A stretch of DNA of 64,000 nt, from contig JAQBXY010000008.1 in NCBI GenBank assembly GCA_027623325.1, positions 38,758 through 102,757 of the forward strand. The letters run 5' to 3'. Positions 43,512-52,022 of this stretch are shown piece by piece. Origin of the DNA: Gemmatimonadota bacterium. GTDB taxonomy: Bacteria; Gemmatimonadota; Gemmatimonadetes; Longimicrobiales; Gaopeijiaceae. The first letter of the stretch is position 1. Each line of letters begins with the position of its first letter. The translations under genes were made by a program, and so were the position numbers. The notes under the pieces were generated by a model. It saw nothing but the letters and a program-made list of their open reading frames with translations, did no database searches and had not been told where the DNA came from.

Positions 43512-44159
43512 TCAGTTCTGCAGGCGCAGGCGCAGCCCGACCTCCATCCGTCCGTCCCCCACGGGTCGGGCGTCGAGTTCGAGTGGTTGGGGAAAGCGGG
43601 CCAGGTGGGCGGAGACGTACGCGTCGGCCCCGCTGACGAGCCAGAAGAAGAGGCCGACGGCGACCAGGTCCTGATGCTGGTCCTGCCGGGCGTCGAGAAG
43701 CTCCTCGAGTGCGAGGAGATTCTCGTCCTCATCGAGCGTCGTCTGGATGACATCGGCTTCCGTGACCCCCTCCCGCGTCAGACGGGCGCGGATCGACCCC
43801 TCATGAAAGCGCATGCGGTCCTGGGCGTCGGAGACGCGCGATCGGGTCCGGAGCAGAGTGTAGAGGGTCGCTGTTTGTGCGGCGAAGTAGAAACCACCTC
43901 GCGTATAGGAGCCGATCGCGACATGTCCCCAGCCTGGAACGACGAGGGCTCTCAGGAACGCTCCCCGGGGCGAAACTTCGATGGTGGGCGGCGCGATGCC
44001 TGGCACGATCGGCGTCGGGACACGCTCTTGGGCCTCCGCGACGGACGGCATGAGCACGGCGCATGCGAGACACACCGCGAGCCCGCCGGCCCAACGAGAG
44101 CGGACTCGGTGTGGCGGGCCGCTGAGGTAGGGCTCGCTGAAGCAGAGCGCGAAGCTCAC
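43512..44159 (-). CDS. DUF5683-like exported membrane protein
   Basis: A 215-aa protein from GTG 44159, which forms a 4-nt GTGA overlap with the upstream phosphatase stop (ATG 44177 is also possible). An N-terminal signal (LAVCLACAVLMPSVAEAQ) is followed by RALVVPGWGHVAIGSYTRGGFYFAAQ, the VPGWG motif of DUF5683 proteins, then a charged helical region and a second hydrophobic segment (LVAVGLFFWLVSGADAYVSAHL). The C-terminus ends in short beta strands (GRMEVGLRLRLQN). Function unknown. It shares the VPGxGHxxIG motif with the TPR protein at 8429-9592. It runs toward the tRNA gene with a 5-bp gap. Confidence 0.75.
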   Translation of the reverse strand: MSFALCFSEPYLSGPPHRVRSRWAGGLAVCLACAVLMPSVAEAQERVPTPIVPGIAPPTIEVSPRGAFLRALVVPGWGHVAIGSYTRGGFYFAAQTATLYTLLRTRSRVSDAQDRMRFHEGSIRARLTREGVTEADVIQTTLDEDENLLALEELLDARQDQHQDLVAVGLFFWLVSGADAYVSAHLARFPQPLELDARPVGDGRMEVGLRLRLQN

Positions 44160-44905
44160 CCGTTGCGCTCCCGCCAATCATCGAGCCGCGGTGGCTCTCC
44201 CTCGCGAAGGGTCACATAACTCTGGTGGAACACCCAATCTCCTGAATTCACGTACCATCGCCCGGGCTCGACTTCCAGAATCATCGGCAGGTGCGTGTGA
44301 CCCAGAAGTACCAAGTCGAGTTCCGGGTCGGCATGAAGGGACTGTCGGGCCCAGGCCTCGAGCGCGCTGGAGCGTGCGGCTTGTCCCTCTCCCCACTCGG
44401 TCCAGCGATCCCGGGTGTTGGATACCCTGGCCGCGATCCCTTCGCCGAGCGCAATCGGGAGGACGCCGAACGCCACACGAGTGAGCGGCGATCGAAGGAT
44501 ACCCTTGGCCACGCGGTACCTCCGGTCGCCGTTGCCGAGTCCGTCCCCGTGCCCGAGGAAGGTGCGCCAGCCCGCGATGGCCCGGACGATCGGGTCCTGA
44601 AGGAACTCGACCCCGATCTCGTCGCGGAGGTACGAGCCACCCCACCAGTCATGATTGCCCCCCACGAGGGTGACCGGGGTTCCCGAGCGCACGATCTCGG
44701 CGAGCTTCAGGAGGACGTCGTCGTGTCCGGGCGAGGCACCCCAGCGGTACTCGAACCAGAAGTCGAACAGGTCACCGTTGATGATGAGCGCCGCTGCCTC
44801 GATCGCTGCATGGTCGAGCCATGAGAGAAACGCCGTCCGGTGGGCCGGCGGAGTAGCTCCCAGATGGACGTCGGAGGCGAGAAACACGGGTTTGGTTGCG
44901 GACAC
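44156..44905 (-). CDS. LpxH-like calcineurin-type phosphoesterase
   Basis: A 249-aa metallophosphoesterase (GTG 44905). The dinuclear-metal ligands are all visible: SDVHLG (Asp12, His14), NGDLFDFWF (Asp45), GGNHDWW (Asn84, His85) and LLGHTH. The NGDLFDFWFEYRW pattern and length match UDP-2,3-diacylglucosamine diphosphatase (LpxH) and its relatives, which make lipid X in lipid A synthesis. The LPS-transport gene lptE nearby supports this, but LpxH paralogues of other function exist. It is coupled to the DUF5683-like gene and diverges from the lipoprotein gene at 44997. Confidence 0.8.
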   Translation of the reverse strand: MSATKPVFLASDVHLGATPPAHRTAFLSWLDHAAIEAAALIINGDLFDFWFEYRWGASPGHDDVLLKLAEIVRSGTPVTLVGGNHDWWGGSYLRDEIGVEFLQDPIVRAIAGWRTFLGHGDGLGNGDRRYRVAKGILRSPLTRVAFGVLPIALGEGIAARVSNTRDRWTEWGEGQAARSSALEAWARQSLHADPELDLVLLGHTHLPMILEVEPGRWYVNSGDWVFHQSYVTLREGEPPRLDDWRERNG

Positions 44906-44996
44906 GCACGAAGGTAGGCCTGAAACGGCACCGGCTGGAAGGGGTAGCAGCCCCTCGAAGGTTGCTCCTGCCCGCTCCTGTCCAGGTTGCGATTCC

Positions 44997-45695
44997 GTGA
45001 TTCCCGTCCGTCTTCGCGGTGCGTGTGCGCTTCCGCTCTGTCTCGCCGTGGCCGTGTCGGTCTCGACGTGTGCGCCCAAGCGGCTCGCGGTCGTCGGCCC
45101 CCTCTCCGACCTGTCGGGCGTCGCACGTGGTCTGGAGGTCGGCACCCGAGTCGATCGGCCGGTTCGAGTCGACTTTCGATGGCAGCTGAACGAATCCGGC
45201 TCTCGGGTAGAAGGTGCGGGTGTCGCCCGCATCGAGCCCCCATACCGAGCGCGCCTGGATCTCTTTCTCGACAACGGGGAGAGTGTGATCGCCGCTGCCC
45301 TCGTCGACGATGACCTTAGGCTGCCCCCGGGCGCCCCCGACGACCTGCTGCCTCCCGTGGATCTCATGTGGGGGGTGTTGGGCGTCTTCCGGCCCATGCG
45401 CGGTACGCACCTCGCCGGAGGGGATCGCCTGGAGGGAGGAGCCGAGCGGTTGCGGTATCGCTATGATGACGGCACCGAAGTGCATTACGAGGTCGCCGCG
45501 GGGCGCGTGTCCGCGCTCGAGCTTCTGGAGGATGGTTCAATCGTGCAGTGGGTTCGACTTTCCGGCCAACCCGAGGATCGTTATCCGATCTCCGCGACGT
45601 ATCGGAACCTCGTCGACTTCCGGGAGTTGAAGATCACTCGCGAGTCCATTCAACCGGCTGAGTCGTTCGACCCCGCCATCTGGGATCCGAGGTAG
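44997..45695 (+). CDS. Putative LolA/LolB-like lipoprotein (DUF4292-like)
   Basis: A 232-aa product from GTG 44997 with an export signal (LPLCLAVAVSVSTC, atypical lipobox). The mature region is a run of antiparallel strands (RVDFRWQLNESGSRVEGAGVARIEPPYRARL is in part shown by positions 55-85) and resembles the LolA/LolB/DUF4292 half-barrel proteins that carry lipoproteins to the outer membrane. The similarity is of pattern only. lptE follows after 5 bp, which supports an envelope-assembly role. It is divergent from the LpxH-like gene. If not LolB-like, it is simply an unknown lipoprotein. Confidence 0.6.
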   Translation: MIPVRLRGACALPLCLAVAVSVSTCAPKRLAVVGPLSDLSGVARGLEVGTRVDRPVRVDFRWQLNESGSRVEGAGVARIEPPYRARLDLFLDNGESVIAAALVDDDLRLPPGAPDDLLPPVDLMWGVLGVFRPMRGTHLAGGDRLEGGAERLRYRYDDGTEVHYEVAAGRVSALELLEDGSIVQWVRLSGQPEDRYPISATYRNLVDFRELKITRESIQPAESFDPAIWDPR

Positions 45696-45700
45696 TAGAG

Positions 45701-46225
45701 ATGACCAAGCGGAGCGCGGTCGCTCGTGCGAGTGCGATCACCCTCGTGGGGTTGAGCGTGTTCGTGACCGGGTGCAACTACTCGTTTCGCGCCGGGTCGT
45801 TTCCACCGCCTCACATCCGAACGGTCGCGATCGAGCCGTTCGACAACGAAACGGCCCGATTCGAGTTGTCCGCCGAGCTCTACGATCAGATGCTGCGCAA
45901 TCTCCCGGGTGCTCTGGGTATTCGCACGGCGGGCGCCGACGTGGCAGACGCGATCGTACATGGATCCATCAACCGATACGATGTGGTCGCGCCGAATTAC
46001 AGGGCGGGACAGCCCGGACAAGCGGCGCAGGTCCTGCAACGTCAGGTCAACATATCGGTCAGCGTGCAGATCATCGATCTCGTGCAAAACGTGATCCTGT
46101 GGGAATCCAGCAACGTCACTGCGCTCGGCGAATTTCCTGAGGGCGCGCCCGAGGACGGAGGTCGCGCCCGGGCCATTGAGTTGCTGGTCCAGGCCATTGT
46201 GGACGGGGCCCAGTCTAACTGGTAG
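45701..46225 (+). CDS. lptE: LptE-family LPS-assembly lipoprotein
   Basis: A 174-aa lipoprotein (lipobox FVTGC, Cys about 25). The mature start CNYSFRAGSFPPPHIRTVAIEPF fits the LptE/RlpB pattern of C-x-Y-x-F followed by a strand and PFDNET. It ends with the alpha-helical RAIELLVQAIVDGAQSNW. LptE plugs the LptD barrel and helps insert LPS in the outer membrane. It sits 5 bp after the LolB-like gene and about 70 bp before the Mrp-like cluster. Confidence 0.85.
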   Translation: MTKRSAVARASAITLVGLSVFVTGCNYSFRAGSFPPPHIRTVAIEPFDNETARFELSAELYDQMLRNLPGALGIRTAGADVADAIVHGSINRYDVVAPNYRAGQPGQAAQVLQRQVNISVSVQIIDLVQNVILWESSNVTALGEFPEGAPEDGGRARAIELLVQAIVDGAQSNW

Positions 46226-46297
46226 ATTCGGCCTCGCTTCCCCCCGGGGGTCCCGCCAGCCTCCCGATTCCCTGTGACTTTCCTGCTAGGAGTGAGT

Positions 46298-46771
46298 GTG
46301 CTCCGAGTGTTCGGACTGGGCGCGGTACTCTTCGGCTTTTGGCTCCTCTTGTCGGGCCACTACACGCCTTTGCTCTTGAGCTTCGGCGTGGCCTCGTGCG
46401 TGTTGGTGGTGTACCTGTCCGCGCGCATGGACGTTGTCGATCACGAGGGTGTCCCATTCCACGTGAGCGCGCGCATGTGGGTCTATTTCCCCTGGCTCAT
46501 GCAGGAGATCGTGGTCGCGAACCTGGCGGTTGCGAAGATCATTCTCTCGCCGAAGATGGACATCAGTCCCGGCATGGTCGTCTTCCACGGAAGTCAGCAG
46601 ACGGACCTGGGTCGGGTGATCTACGCGAACTCCATCACGCTGACGCCCGGTACGATCACGACCGGCGTCGAGGGACAGGAATTTCAGATCCACGCGCTGA
46701 CGGCGGCCGATCTCGATTCGAAAGAGCAGGACGAGATGGATCGTTGGTGCACCTGGGTGGAGCAGGGTTAG
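46298..46771 (+). CDS. mrpE: Mrp-type Na+/H+ antiporter subunit E
   Basis: A 157-aa membrane protein. GTG 46298 is chosen over 46274 because AGGAG (46288-46292) is 5 nt before it. It has two N-terminal hydrophobic helices, then YFPWLMQEIVVANLAVAKIIL and a C-terminal cytoplasmic domain with YANSITLTPGTITTGVEG, the MrpE signature. MrpE is a small structural subunit of the multi-protein cation/proton antiporter. Its stop abuts the GTG start of mrpF. It is the first gene of a ten-gene cluster. Confidence 0.92.
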   Translation: MLRVFGLGAVLFGFWLLLSGHYTPLLLSFGVASCVLVVYLSARMDVVDHEGVPFHVSARMWVYFPWLMQEIVVANLAVAKIILSPKMDISPGMVVFHGSQQTDLGRVIYANSITLTPGTITTGVEGQEFQIHALTAADLDSKEQDEMDRWCTWVEQG

Positions 46772-47056
46772 GTGTTTCTTACCGCGACGATCGGGATTCT
46801 GGTTTCGATGACGCTCGCGCTCGTCCGTGCCCTCCTGGGGCCGACGGTCTACGACCGGGTGCTCGCCGTGAACACCTTTGGGACCAAGACGGTTCTCTTG
46901 ATCGCGGTGCTGGGATTCCTCACGGATCGTCCGGAGTTCCTCGACCTCGCGCTCGTCTACGCGCTGATCAACTTCATCGGCACCATTGCGGTTCTGAAGT
47001 TCTTCGAGTTCGGTGACCTCGGCCTGACCCGTCGGATCCTTCGGGACATCGACTGA
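46772..47056 (+). CDS. mrpF: Mrp-type antiporter subunit F
   Basis: A 94-aa protein with three hydrophobic helices and the MrpF motif LGPTVYDRVLAVNTFGTKTVL; conserved Asp in PTVYDR. It starts with GTG immediately after the mrpE stop and its TGA overlaps the mrpG ATG by one base. Family knowledge: MrpF is needed for complex assembly and may take part in ion conduction. Confidence 0.92.
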   Translation: MFLTATIGILVSMTLALVRALLGPTVYDRVLAVNTFGTKTVLLIAVLGFLTDRPEFLDLALVYALINFIGTIAVLKFFEFGDLGLTRRILRDID

Positions 47057-47403
47057 TGGATCTGGCCTTCGCCGTCGTCAGTTGGGCCTGCATCATGGGC
47101 GGTCTCTTCTTCATGATCGTCGGCAGCGTGGGCGTCCTAAGGATGCCTGATGTGTTCACGCGCCTGCACGCGGCCGGTATGACCGACACCCTGGGTGCAG
47201 GTCTGATCATTCTCGGCCTGTGTTTCCAGACGGTTTCGGGGATCGTGGACGGCGAGACCAGCTATTGGTTCGTCCTCATCCGCCTCGTACTCGTGGACGC
47301 CTTCCTAACCTTCACGAGTCCGATCAGTACCCACGCGTTGGCGCGAGCGGCCATCGCGGGTGGCGTCGAGCCGTGGACCAAAGAAGAAGCGGAGGGAGCG
47401 TGA
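47056..47403 (+). CDS. mrpG: Mrp-type antiporter subunit G
   Basis: A 115-aa membrane protein with the MrpG signature GSVGVLRMPDVFTRLHAAGMTDTLG and three hydrophobic helices. The conserved RxPDxxxRxHAA motif is intact. The gene overlaps mrpF by one base and the next gene by 4 nt. It has a short charged C-terminal tail. Confidence 0.92.
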   Translation: MDLAFAVVSWACIMGGLFFMIVGSVGVLRMPDVFTRLHAAGMTDTLGAGLIILGLCFQTVSGIVDGETSYWFVLIRLVLVDAFLTFTSPISTHALARAAIAGGVEPWTKEEAEGA

Positions 47404-48029
47404 CGGGATTCGTCGACGTTGCACTCCTGATTCTATTGGCCGTAACGGGCGTTGCGATCATTCGGCAGCGCAATCTCTTCGCAGCCGTCATGCTGGCCGG
47501 TATCTACAGCCTGGTTTCGGCGGGGCTCTTCGTGGTCATGGACGCAGTGGACGTTGCCTTCACCGAGGCAGCCGTCGGCGCTGGAATCTCGACGGTGCTC
47601 ATGCTCGGCACGTTGGCTCTGGTCGGGTACAAGGAGCACAAGCCTCAGCACACGCCGATTCTCCCGATGTTCGTCGTGCTCGTGACCGGTGGAATTCTGG
47701 TCTACGGCACGTCCGAAATGCCGCGGTACGGCGAAGCGGACAACCCGGTGCACCTGCACGTCGCTCCGCACTACCTCGAAGAGTCGGAGCACGAGATCCA
47801 TATTCCCAACGTCGTCACGTCGGTTCTGGCCTCCTACCGGGGCTACGACACGATGGGGGAGACCGCCGTGATCTTCGCCGCGATGGTGGGCGTGCTGCTG
47901 CTCCTGTCCCGGGGACCGCTGCCACTGCGCGTTTTTCACAAGGGCCAGTGGGTCACGCTGCCGCCGGGGGCCCGCCACGAAGACCCGCCGCGCGCGGGGG
48001 TGCCCGAGGAGGGAGACGGCGATGGATGA
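47400..48029 (+). CDS. MbhD/MbhE-like antiporter subunit (equivalent of MrpA C-terminal part)
   Basis: A 209-aa membrane protein (GTG 47400, GTGA overlap). The first part (about 1-80, LLILLAVTGVAIIRQRNLFAAV, FTEAAVGAGISTVLML) is a DUF4040/MbhD-type domain. The second part (about 85-180) with PRYGEADNPVHLHVAPHYLE and NVVTSVLASYRGYDTMGETAVIFAAMVG matches the MbhE or MrpA C-terminal region. In classical Mrp systems these are the tail of the large MrpA; here they are a separate subunit, and no full MrpA exists in the cluster. The last 8 nt overlap mrpB. Confidence 0.88.
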   Translation: MTGFVDVALLILLAVTGVAIIRQRNLFAAVMLAGIYSLVSAGLFVVMDAVDVAFTEAAVGAGISTVLMLGTLALVGYKEHKPQHTPILPMFVVLVTGGILVYGTSEMPRYGEADNPVHLHVAPHYLEESEHEIHIPNVVTSVLASYRGYDTMGETAVIFAAMVGVLLLLSRGPLPLRVFHKGQWVTLPPGARHEDPPRAGVPEEGDGDG

Positions 48030-48447
48030 TCGCGTGATCCTCCGGATCGGGGCCAAGATCCTCATCCCCTTCATTCTCCTCTTCGCACTCTACGTTCAGT
48101 TCCACGGCGATTATGGACCGGGCGGTGGCTTCCAGGCGGGTGTGATCTTCGCCGCGGCGTTTGTGCTTTACGCTCTGGTATTTGGACTCGGCAACGCGGT
48201 GAAGGTCCTGCCGCCCCAGGCGGTCTACGTCTGCGGTGCGCTCGGCGTCATGATCTACATGGGCGTCGGCTTCGTGACGATGGCGTTAGGAGGCGCGTTC
48301 CTCGACTACAACGTGTTGGCTCCCGATCCGACCCATGGTCAGCACTACGGCATCCTGGCCGTCGAACTCGGCGTGCTCGTCACCGTGTTCGGTGTGATGG
48401 TCGCACTCTTCTACGCCTTCGCAGGCCGTCGGAGGCTCGACCTGTGA
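48022..48447 (+). CDS. mrpB: Mrp-type antiporter subunit B
   Basis: A 141-aa protein with four membrane helices and the MrpB signature HGDYGPGGGFQAGVIFAAA, corresponding to the H..PGGGF.gG motif of MrpB/MnhB. The gene overlaps the preceding one by 8 nt and mrpC by 4 nt. It ends with a basic tail (AGRRRLDL) expected on the cytoplasmic side. Confidence 0.92.
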   Translation: MDDRVILRIGAKILIPFILLFALYVQFHGDYGPGGGFQAGVIFAAAFVLYALVFGLGNAVKVLPPQAVYVCGALGVMIYMGVGFVTMALGGAFLDYNVLAPDPTHGQHYGILAVELGVLVTVFGVMVALFYAFAGRRRLDL

Positions 48448-48797
48448 TCGACGTCGGGCTGTTCAACTACTGGGCGGTCATCGTCCTGATGATGGTCGGC
48501 TTCTACACGCTGATCGCACGGGGCAACCTCGTGAAGAAGCTGATTGGGCTGAACGTCTTTCAGACGTCGGTCATCATGATGTACGTCACGATGGGCAAGA
48601 TCGAAGGCGGTACGGCTCCGATCCTCGTCGAATCCGGCGAGCACGTCGTGTACTCCAATCCGATCCCGCACGTGCTGATGCTCACTGCGATCGTGGTCGG
48701 TGTAGCCACGCTCGCGCTCGGACTCAGCCTGGTGGTGCGCATCAACGAGGCGTACGGCACCATCGAGGAAGACGCGATCATGGACGAGGCTCTGTGA
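48444..48797 (+). CDS. mrpC: Mrp-type antiporter subunit C (NuoK-like)
   Basis: A 117-aa three-helix protein (GTG 48444) homologous to NuoK of complex I. It shows LIARGNLVKKLIGLNVFQTSVIM and NPIPHVLMLTAIVVGVATLALGLSLVVRI, the MrpC hallmark with conserved Asn-Pro. It is slightly extended in the periplasmic loop (GKIEGGTAPILVES). It overlaps both neighbours by 4 nt. Confidence 0.92.
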   Translation: MIDVGLFNYWAVIVLMMVGFYTLIARGNLVKKLIGLNVFQTSVIMMYVTMGKIEGGTAPILVESGEHVVYSNPIPHVLMLTAIVVGVATLALGLSLVVRINEAYGTIEEDAIMDEAL

Positions 48798-50269
48798 GTC
48801 AGCACTTGCCGGTTCTCCTCGTTGCCGTGCCGCTCTTTTTGGCGCCCGTCGCGGCGCTGGTCGGGCGGTGGAAGCTTGCGTGGGCGGTCGCCGCTGCGGG
48901 GTGCTGGTGGGCCTTCGCCGCCTCGATCATGCTTCTGCGACGGGTCATGGACGAGGGGACCATCCACTACGCCATGGGCGGATGGGAGGCACCCTACGGC
49001 ATCGAATACCGTATCGACCTCGTGAGCGCGTTCGTCGCGCTCATCGTCGCTGCGATCGGGGCCGTCGTGATCCCCTACGCGCGGACCAGCATCGCCAAGG
49101 AGGTCAGCGAGGATCGGGGAGCACTCTTCTACTCCGCCTTCCTCCTCTGCCTCTCGGGGCTCCTCGGCATCTCGGTCACGGGGGACGTCTTCAACGTCTT
49201 CGTGTTTCTCGAGGTGTCGTCGCTGTCGGCGTATGCCATGATCGCCCTAGGACAGGATCGTCGCGCTCTGACGGCGGCCTTCCAGTACCTCATCATGGGC
49301 AGTACCGGCGCGACGTTCATCGTCATCGGGATCGGCCTGCTCTACGTGATGACCGGCACGCTCAATATGGCCGACCTCGCCGAACGTCTGCCTGCAGTGT
49401 CCGACAATCGGACGATTCCGGTCGCGTTCACCTTCCTGACGGTCGGCATCACACTCAAGCTCGCGCTCTTTCCGCTGCACCTCTGGCTGCCCAACGCGTA
49501 CACCTACGCTCCCTCTGCGGTAACGGCCTTCATCGCGTCGACCGCGACCAAGGTGGCGGTCTATCTGCTGCTCCGCTTCTTCTTCACGGTCTTCGGAGCG
49601 GCGTTCGCGTTCGAGCAGATGCAGTTGGACATGGTCCTCATGCCCCTCGCGCTCGTCGCGATTCTGGGCATGTCCCTCGTCGCGATCTACCAGGAGAACG
49701 TGAAGCGGCTGTTGGCGTTCTCCAGCGTCGCCCAGATCGGATACATGGTCCTCGGCATCAGCTTCGGATCGGTACTCGGCGTCACCTCGGGCATCCTGCA
49801 TCTCTTCAATCACGCGCTCATGAAAGGCGCGTTGTTCATGGCGATGGGGTGTGTGATGTACAGCGTGGGCTCGGTGCGCATCGAGAAGATGGCCGGGTTG
49901 GGTAAAGTGATGCCGTGGACGATGGCCGCCTTCGTCGGCGGGGGACTCAGCCTGATCGGCGTACCGTTCACGGTCGGCTTCGTCAGCAAGTGGTACCTGG
50001 TGCAGGCGGCGTTGGAGCAGGGCATGTGGCCGGTGGCTGCCGTGGTCATGGTCGGGTCGCTGATGGCGCTCGTGTACATCTGGAAGGTGGTCGAGGTGGC
50101 CTACTTCCAGGCCGCGGATCCCGATCATCAGATTCGCGAGGCCCCGCTCTCCATGCTGGTGCCGACGTGGGTCCTCGTCCTCGCGAGCTTCTACTTCGGA
50201 ATCGACGCGAGCACCACGGCGAGTATCGCCACGCGTGCCGCCGAGACGCTCCTGGGAGTCGGACTGTGA
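48794..50269 (+). CDS. mrpD: Mrp-type antiporter subunit D, first NuoN/M-like module
   Basis: A 491-aa polytopic protein with about 14 helices, homologous to the proton-channel subunits of complex I. The key charged residues are present: Glu in VFLEVSSLSAYAMI and Lys in VGITLKLALFPLHLWLPNAYTYAP, plus Lys in STATKVAVYLLLRF. Its motifs match MrpD best of the three large modules. The start is GTG 48794 in a 4-nt overlap with mrpC, and its stop overlaps the second module gene. Confidence 0.92.
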   Translation: MSQHLPVLLVAVPLFLAPVAALVGRWKLAWAVAAAGCWWAFAASIMLLRRVMDEGTIHYAMGGWEAPYGIEYRIDLVSAFVALIVAAIGAVVIPYARTSIAKEVSEDRGALFYSAFLLCLSGLLGISVTGDVFNVFVFLEVSSLSAYAMIALGQDRRALTAAFQYLIMGSTGATFIVIGIGLLYVMTGTLNMADLAERLPAVSDNRTIPVAFTFLTVGITLKLALFPLHLWLPNAYTYAPSAVTAFIASTATKVAVYLLLRFFFTVFGAAFAFEQMQLDMVLMPLALVAILGMSLVAIYQENVKRLLAFSSVAQIGYMVLGISFGSVLGVTSGILHLFNHALMKGALFMAMGCVMYSVGSVRIEKMAGLGKVMPWTMAAFVGGGLSLIGVPFTVGFVSKWYLVQAALEQGMWPVAAVVMVGSLMALVYIWKVVEVAYFQAADPDHQIREAPLSMLVPTWVLVLASFYFGIDASTTASIATRAAETLLGVGL

Positions 50270-51741
50270 GCGTGGGCCTCCTGGTCGGCTTTTGCGTCCT
50301 GCTACCCGTGCTCGGCGCGGTCCTTGTTCTCGTGCTCCGGAACTACCCGAACGCGCGAGAGGCGGCCACGCTGCTCGTCGGTGCCGCCACGTTCTACCAC
50401 GTGCTCGGCCTTCTCCATTACATCCGCGAGGGGGCCCGTCCGCGCCTCGACCTTCTCGAGGTCGTGCCCGGGGTACAGCTGGCCTTCGAGGTCGAGCCGC
50501 TCGGACTCGTGTTCGCGCTTGTTGCATCGTTTCTCTGGCCGGTCACGACGCTGTATTCCATCGGCTACATGCGGGGACATCACGAGGAGAACCAGACGCG
50601 GTTTTTCTTCTTCTTCGCGATCGCGATTGCCGGTGCCCTCGGTGTGGCGTTCAGCGCCAACCTCTTCACCCTCTTCGCTTTCTACGAATTCCTGACGTTC
50701 TGCACCTTCCCGCTGGTCACGCACCACCAGACCGAGGAAGCCAAGAAGGCAGGTCGGATCTACCTAGGCATTCTTTTGTCTACGTCGGTCGGATTTCAGC
50801 TGATCGCCATCATCTGGACGTGGCAGTTGGCGGGAACCGTAGAGTTCACCGAAGGCGGGATTCTGGCCGGCACGGCCTCGGCCGGTGTCCTGGGCGCGAT
50901 CCTGATCCTGTTCGTGTTCGGGGTCGGGAAGGCCGCAGTGATGCCGTTCCACCGCTGGCTCCCGGCCGCGATGGTCGCGCCCACTCCCGTGTCCGCTCTC
51001 TTGCACGCGGTCGCGGTCGTGAAGGCCGGCGTGTTCACCGTGCTCAAAGTGTCGCTCTACGTCTTCGGCATCGACTTGCTCGCGACGCTGGCTGCGACGG
51101 ATTGGCTCGCCTGGGCCGCGGGTGCCACGATCATTCTCGGGTCGCTCGTCGCGTTCAAGCAGGACAATCTCAAGGCGCGCCTGGCCTACTCGACCATCAG
51201 CCAACTGTCGTACATCGTGCTCGGCGCCTTGCTGGCGAACGAGTGGGGCATCATTGGGGGTGGCATGCACATCGCCATGCACGCCTTCGGCAAGATCACG
51301 CTCTTCTTCGCCGCGGGAGCCATCATGGTCGCGGCCCACGAGAAGAAGATCAGCCGCATGCACGGACTGGGCCGGACGATGCCGATCACCTTCGCGGCCT
51401 TCTTCGTAGGGTCGCTCAGCATCATCGGCCTACCCCCTGCGGGCGGCTCGTGGAGCAAGTGGTTCCTGGGCATGGGAACGCTCGAAGCCGGACAATACGG
51501 ACTGCTCGTCGTGCTCATGCTGAGTTCGCTGCTCGGGCTCTACTACCTGCTCGAGGTGCCGGTTAAGGCGTTCTTCTTCGCTCCGCCGGACGATGCGCAC
51601 CACGGACCCGGCATCAAGGAGGCGCCGCTGCCTTCGCTCATCGCCATCGTCATCACGGCGAGCGCGACGGTCGCGTTCTTCTTCTGGCCCGACCTCTGGC
51701 ACGAACTCATGACCCTGGCCGTTTCGGGAGGCGCGTCATGA
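50266..51741 (+). CDS. Second antiporter/NuoL-M-like proton channel module
   Basis: A 491-aa polytopic protein (GTG 50266) again of the proton-conducting membrane transporter family (PF00361). It has Glu in LFAFYEFLTFCTFPLV and Lys in VFGVGKAAVMPFHRWLPAAMVAPTP, with the channel His/Lys region SALLHAVAVVKAG of NuoL/MrpA-type subunits. It may take the place of the MrpA channel domain but lacks the long MrpA C-terminus. It ends in a 4-nt overlap with the next small gene. Confidence 0.9.
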   Translation: MSVGLLVGFCVLLPVLGAVLVLVLRNYPNAREAATLLVGAATFYHVLGLLHYIREGARPRLDLLEVVPGVQLAFEVEPLGLVFALVASFLWPVTTLYSIGYMRGHHEENQTRFFFFFAIAIAGALGVAFSANLFTLFAFYEFLTFCTFPLVTHHQTEEAKKAGRIYLGILLSTSVGFQLIAIIWTWQLAGTVEFTEGGILAGTASAGVLGAILILFVFGVGKAAVMPFHRWLPAAMVAPTPVSALLHAVAVVKAGVFTVLKVSLYVFGIDLLATLAATDWLAWAAGATIILGSLVAFKQDNLKARLAYSTISQLSYIVLGALLANEWGIIGGGMHIAMHAFGKITLFFAAGAIMVAAHEKKISRMHGLGRTMPITFAAFFVGSLSIIGLPPAGGSWSKWFLGMGTLEAGQYGLLVVLMLSSLLGLYYLLEVPVKAFFFAPPDDAHHGPGIKEAPLPSLIAIVITASATVAFFFWPDLWHELMTLAVSGGAS

Positions 51742-52022
51742 GCCACGACCACGATCACGCGGTGAAGGAACCGATTGGCTGGATGGACAAGCCGGACTTC
51801 GTAAAGAGGCTGTTTCTCTTCTTCTATGTGCTGTGCGGACTCCTGATCGTCGCGGAGTTGGTCCTCGGCACCGAGACGGCACATCCCCATCCGATGGAGG
51901 AGCGCGTCCGCTTCTTCCTGTACCCGCTGTATGGCTTCGCGTCGTTCTGGTTCCTGGTGTTGATCGCGAAGCCGATGCGGAAGCTGCTGATACGGTCGGA
52001 GGACTACTACGATGCTGAGTAG
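51738..52022 (+). CDS. Small two-helix membrane protein within the antiporter cluster
   Basis: A 94-aa protein beginning with a His/Asp-rich stretch (MSHDHDHAVKEP) and having two hydrophobic helices (FLFFYVLCGLLIVAELVLG and YPLYGFASFWFLVLIAKPM). It overlaps both flanking antiporter genes (4 and 11 nt), so it is almost certainly a subunit or assembly factor of this complex. It matches none of the classical Mrp A-G subunits. The His-rich N-terminus might bind metal (inference). Confidence 0.8.
   Translation: MSHDHDHAVKEPIGWMDKPDFVKRLFLFFYVLCGLLIVAELVLGTETAHPHPMEERVRFFLYPLYGFASFWFLVLIAKPMRKLLIRSEDYYDAE

Noticed and set aside
43295..43600. Selenoprotein gene adjacent to the tRNA-Sec gene
   Set aside because: No frame with an in-line TGA and a following hairpin fits any known selenoprotein here; the flanking genes are complete without UGA read-through.
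44906..45397. Long N-terminal extension of the LpxH-like protein
   Set aside because: It is antisense to the divergent lipoprotein gene and lacks phosphoesterase similarity. GTG 44905 directly precedes the conserved SDVHLG strand.
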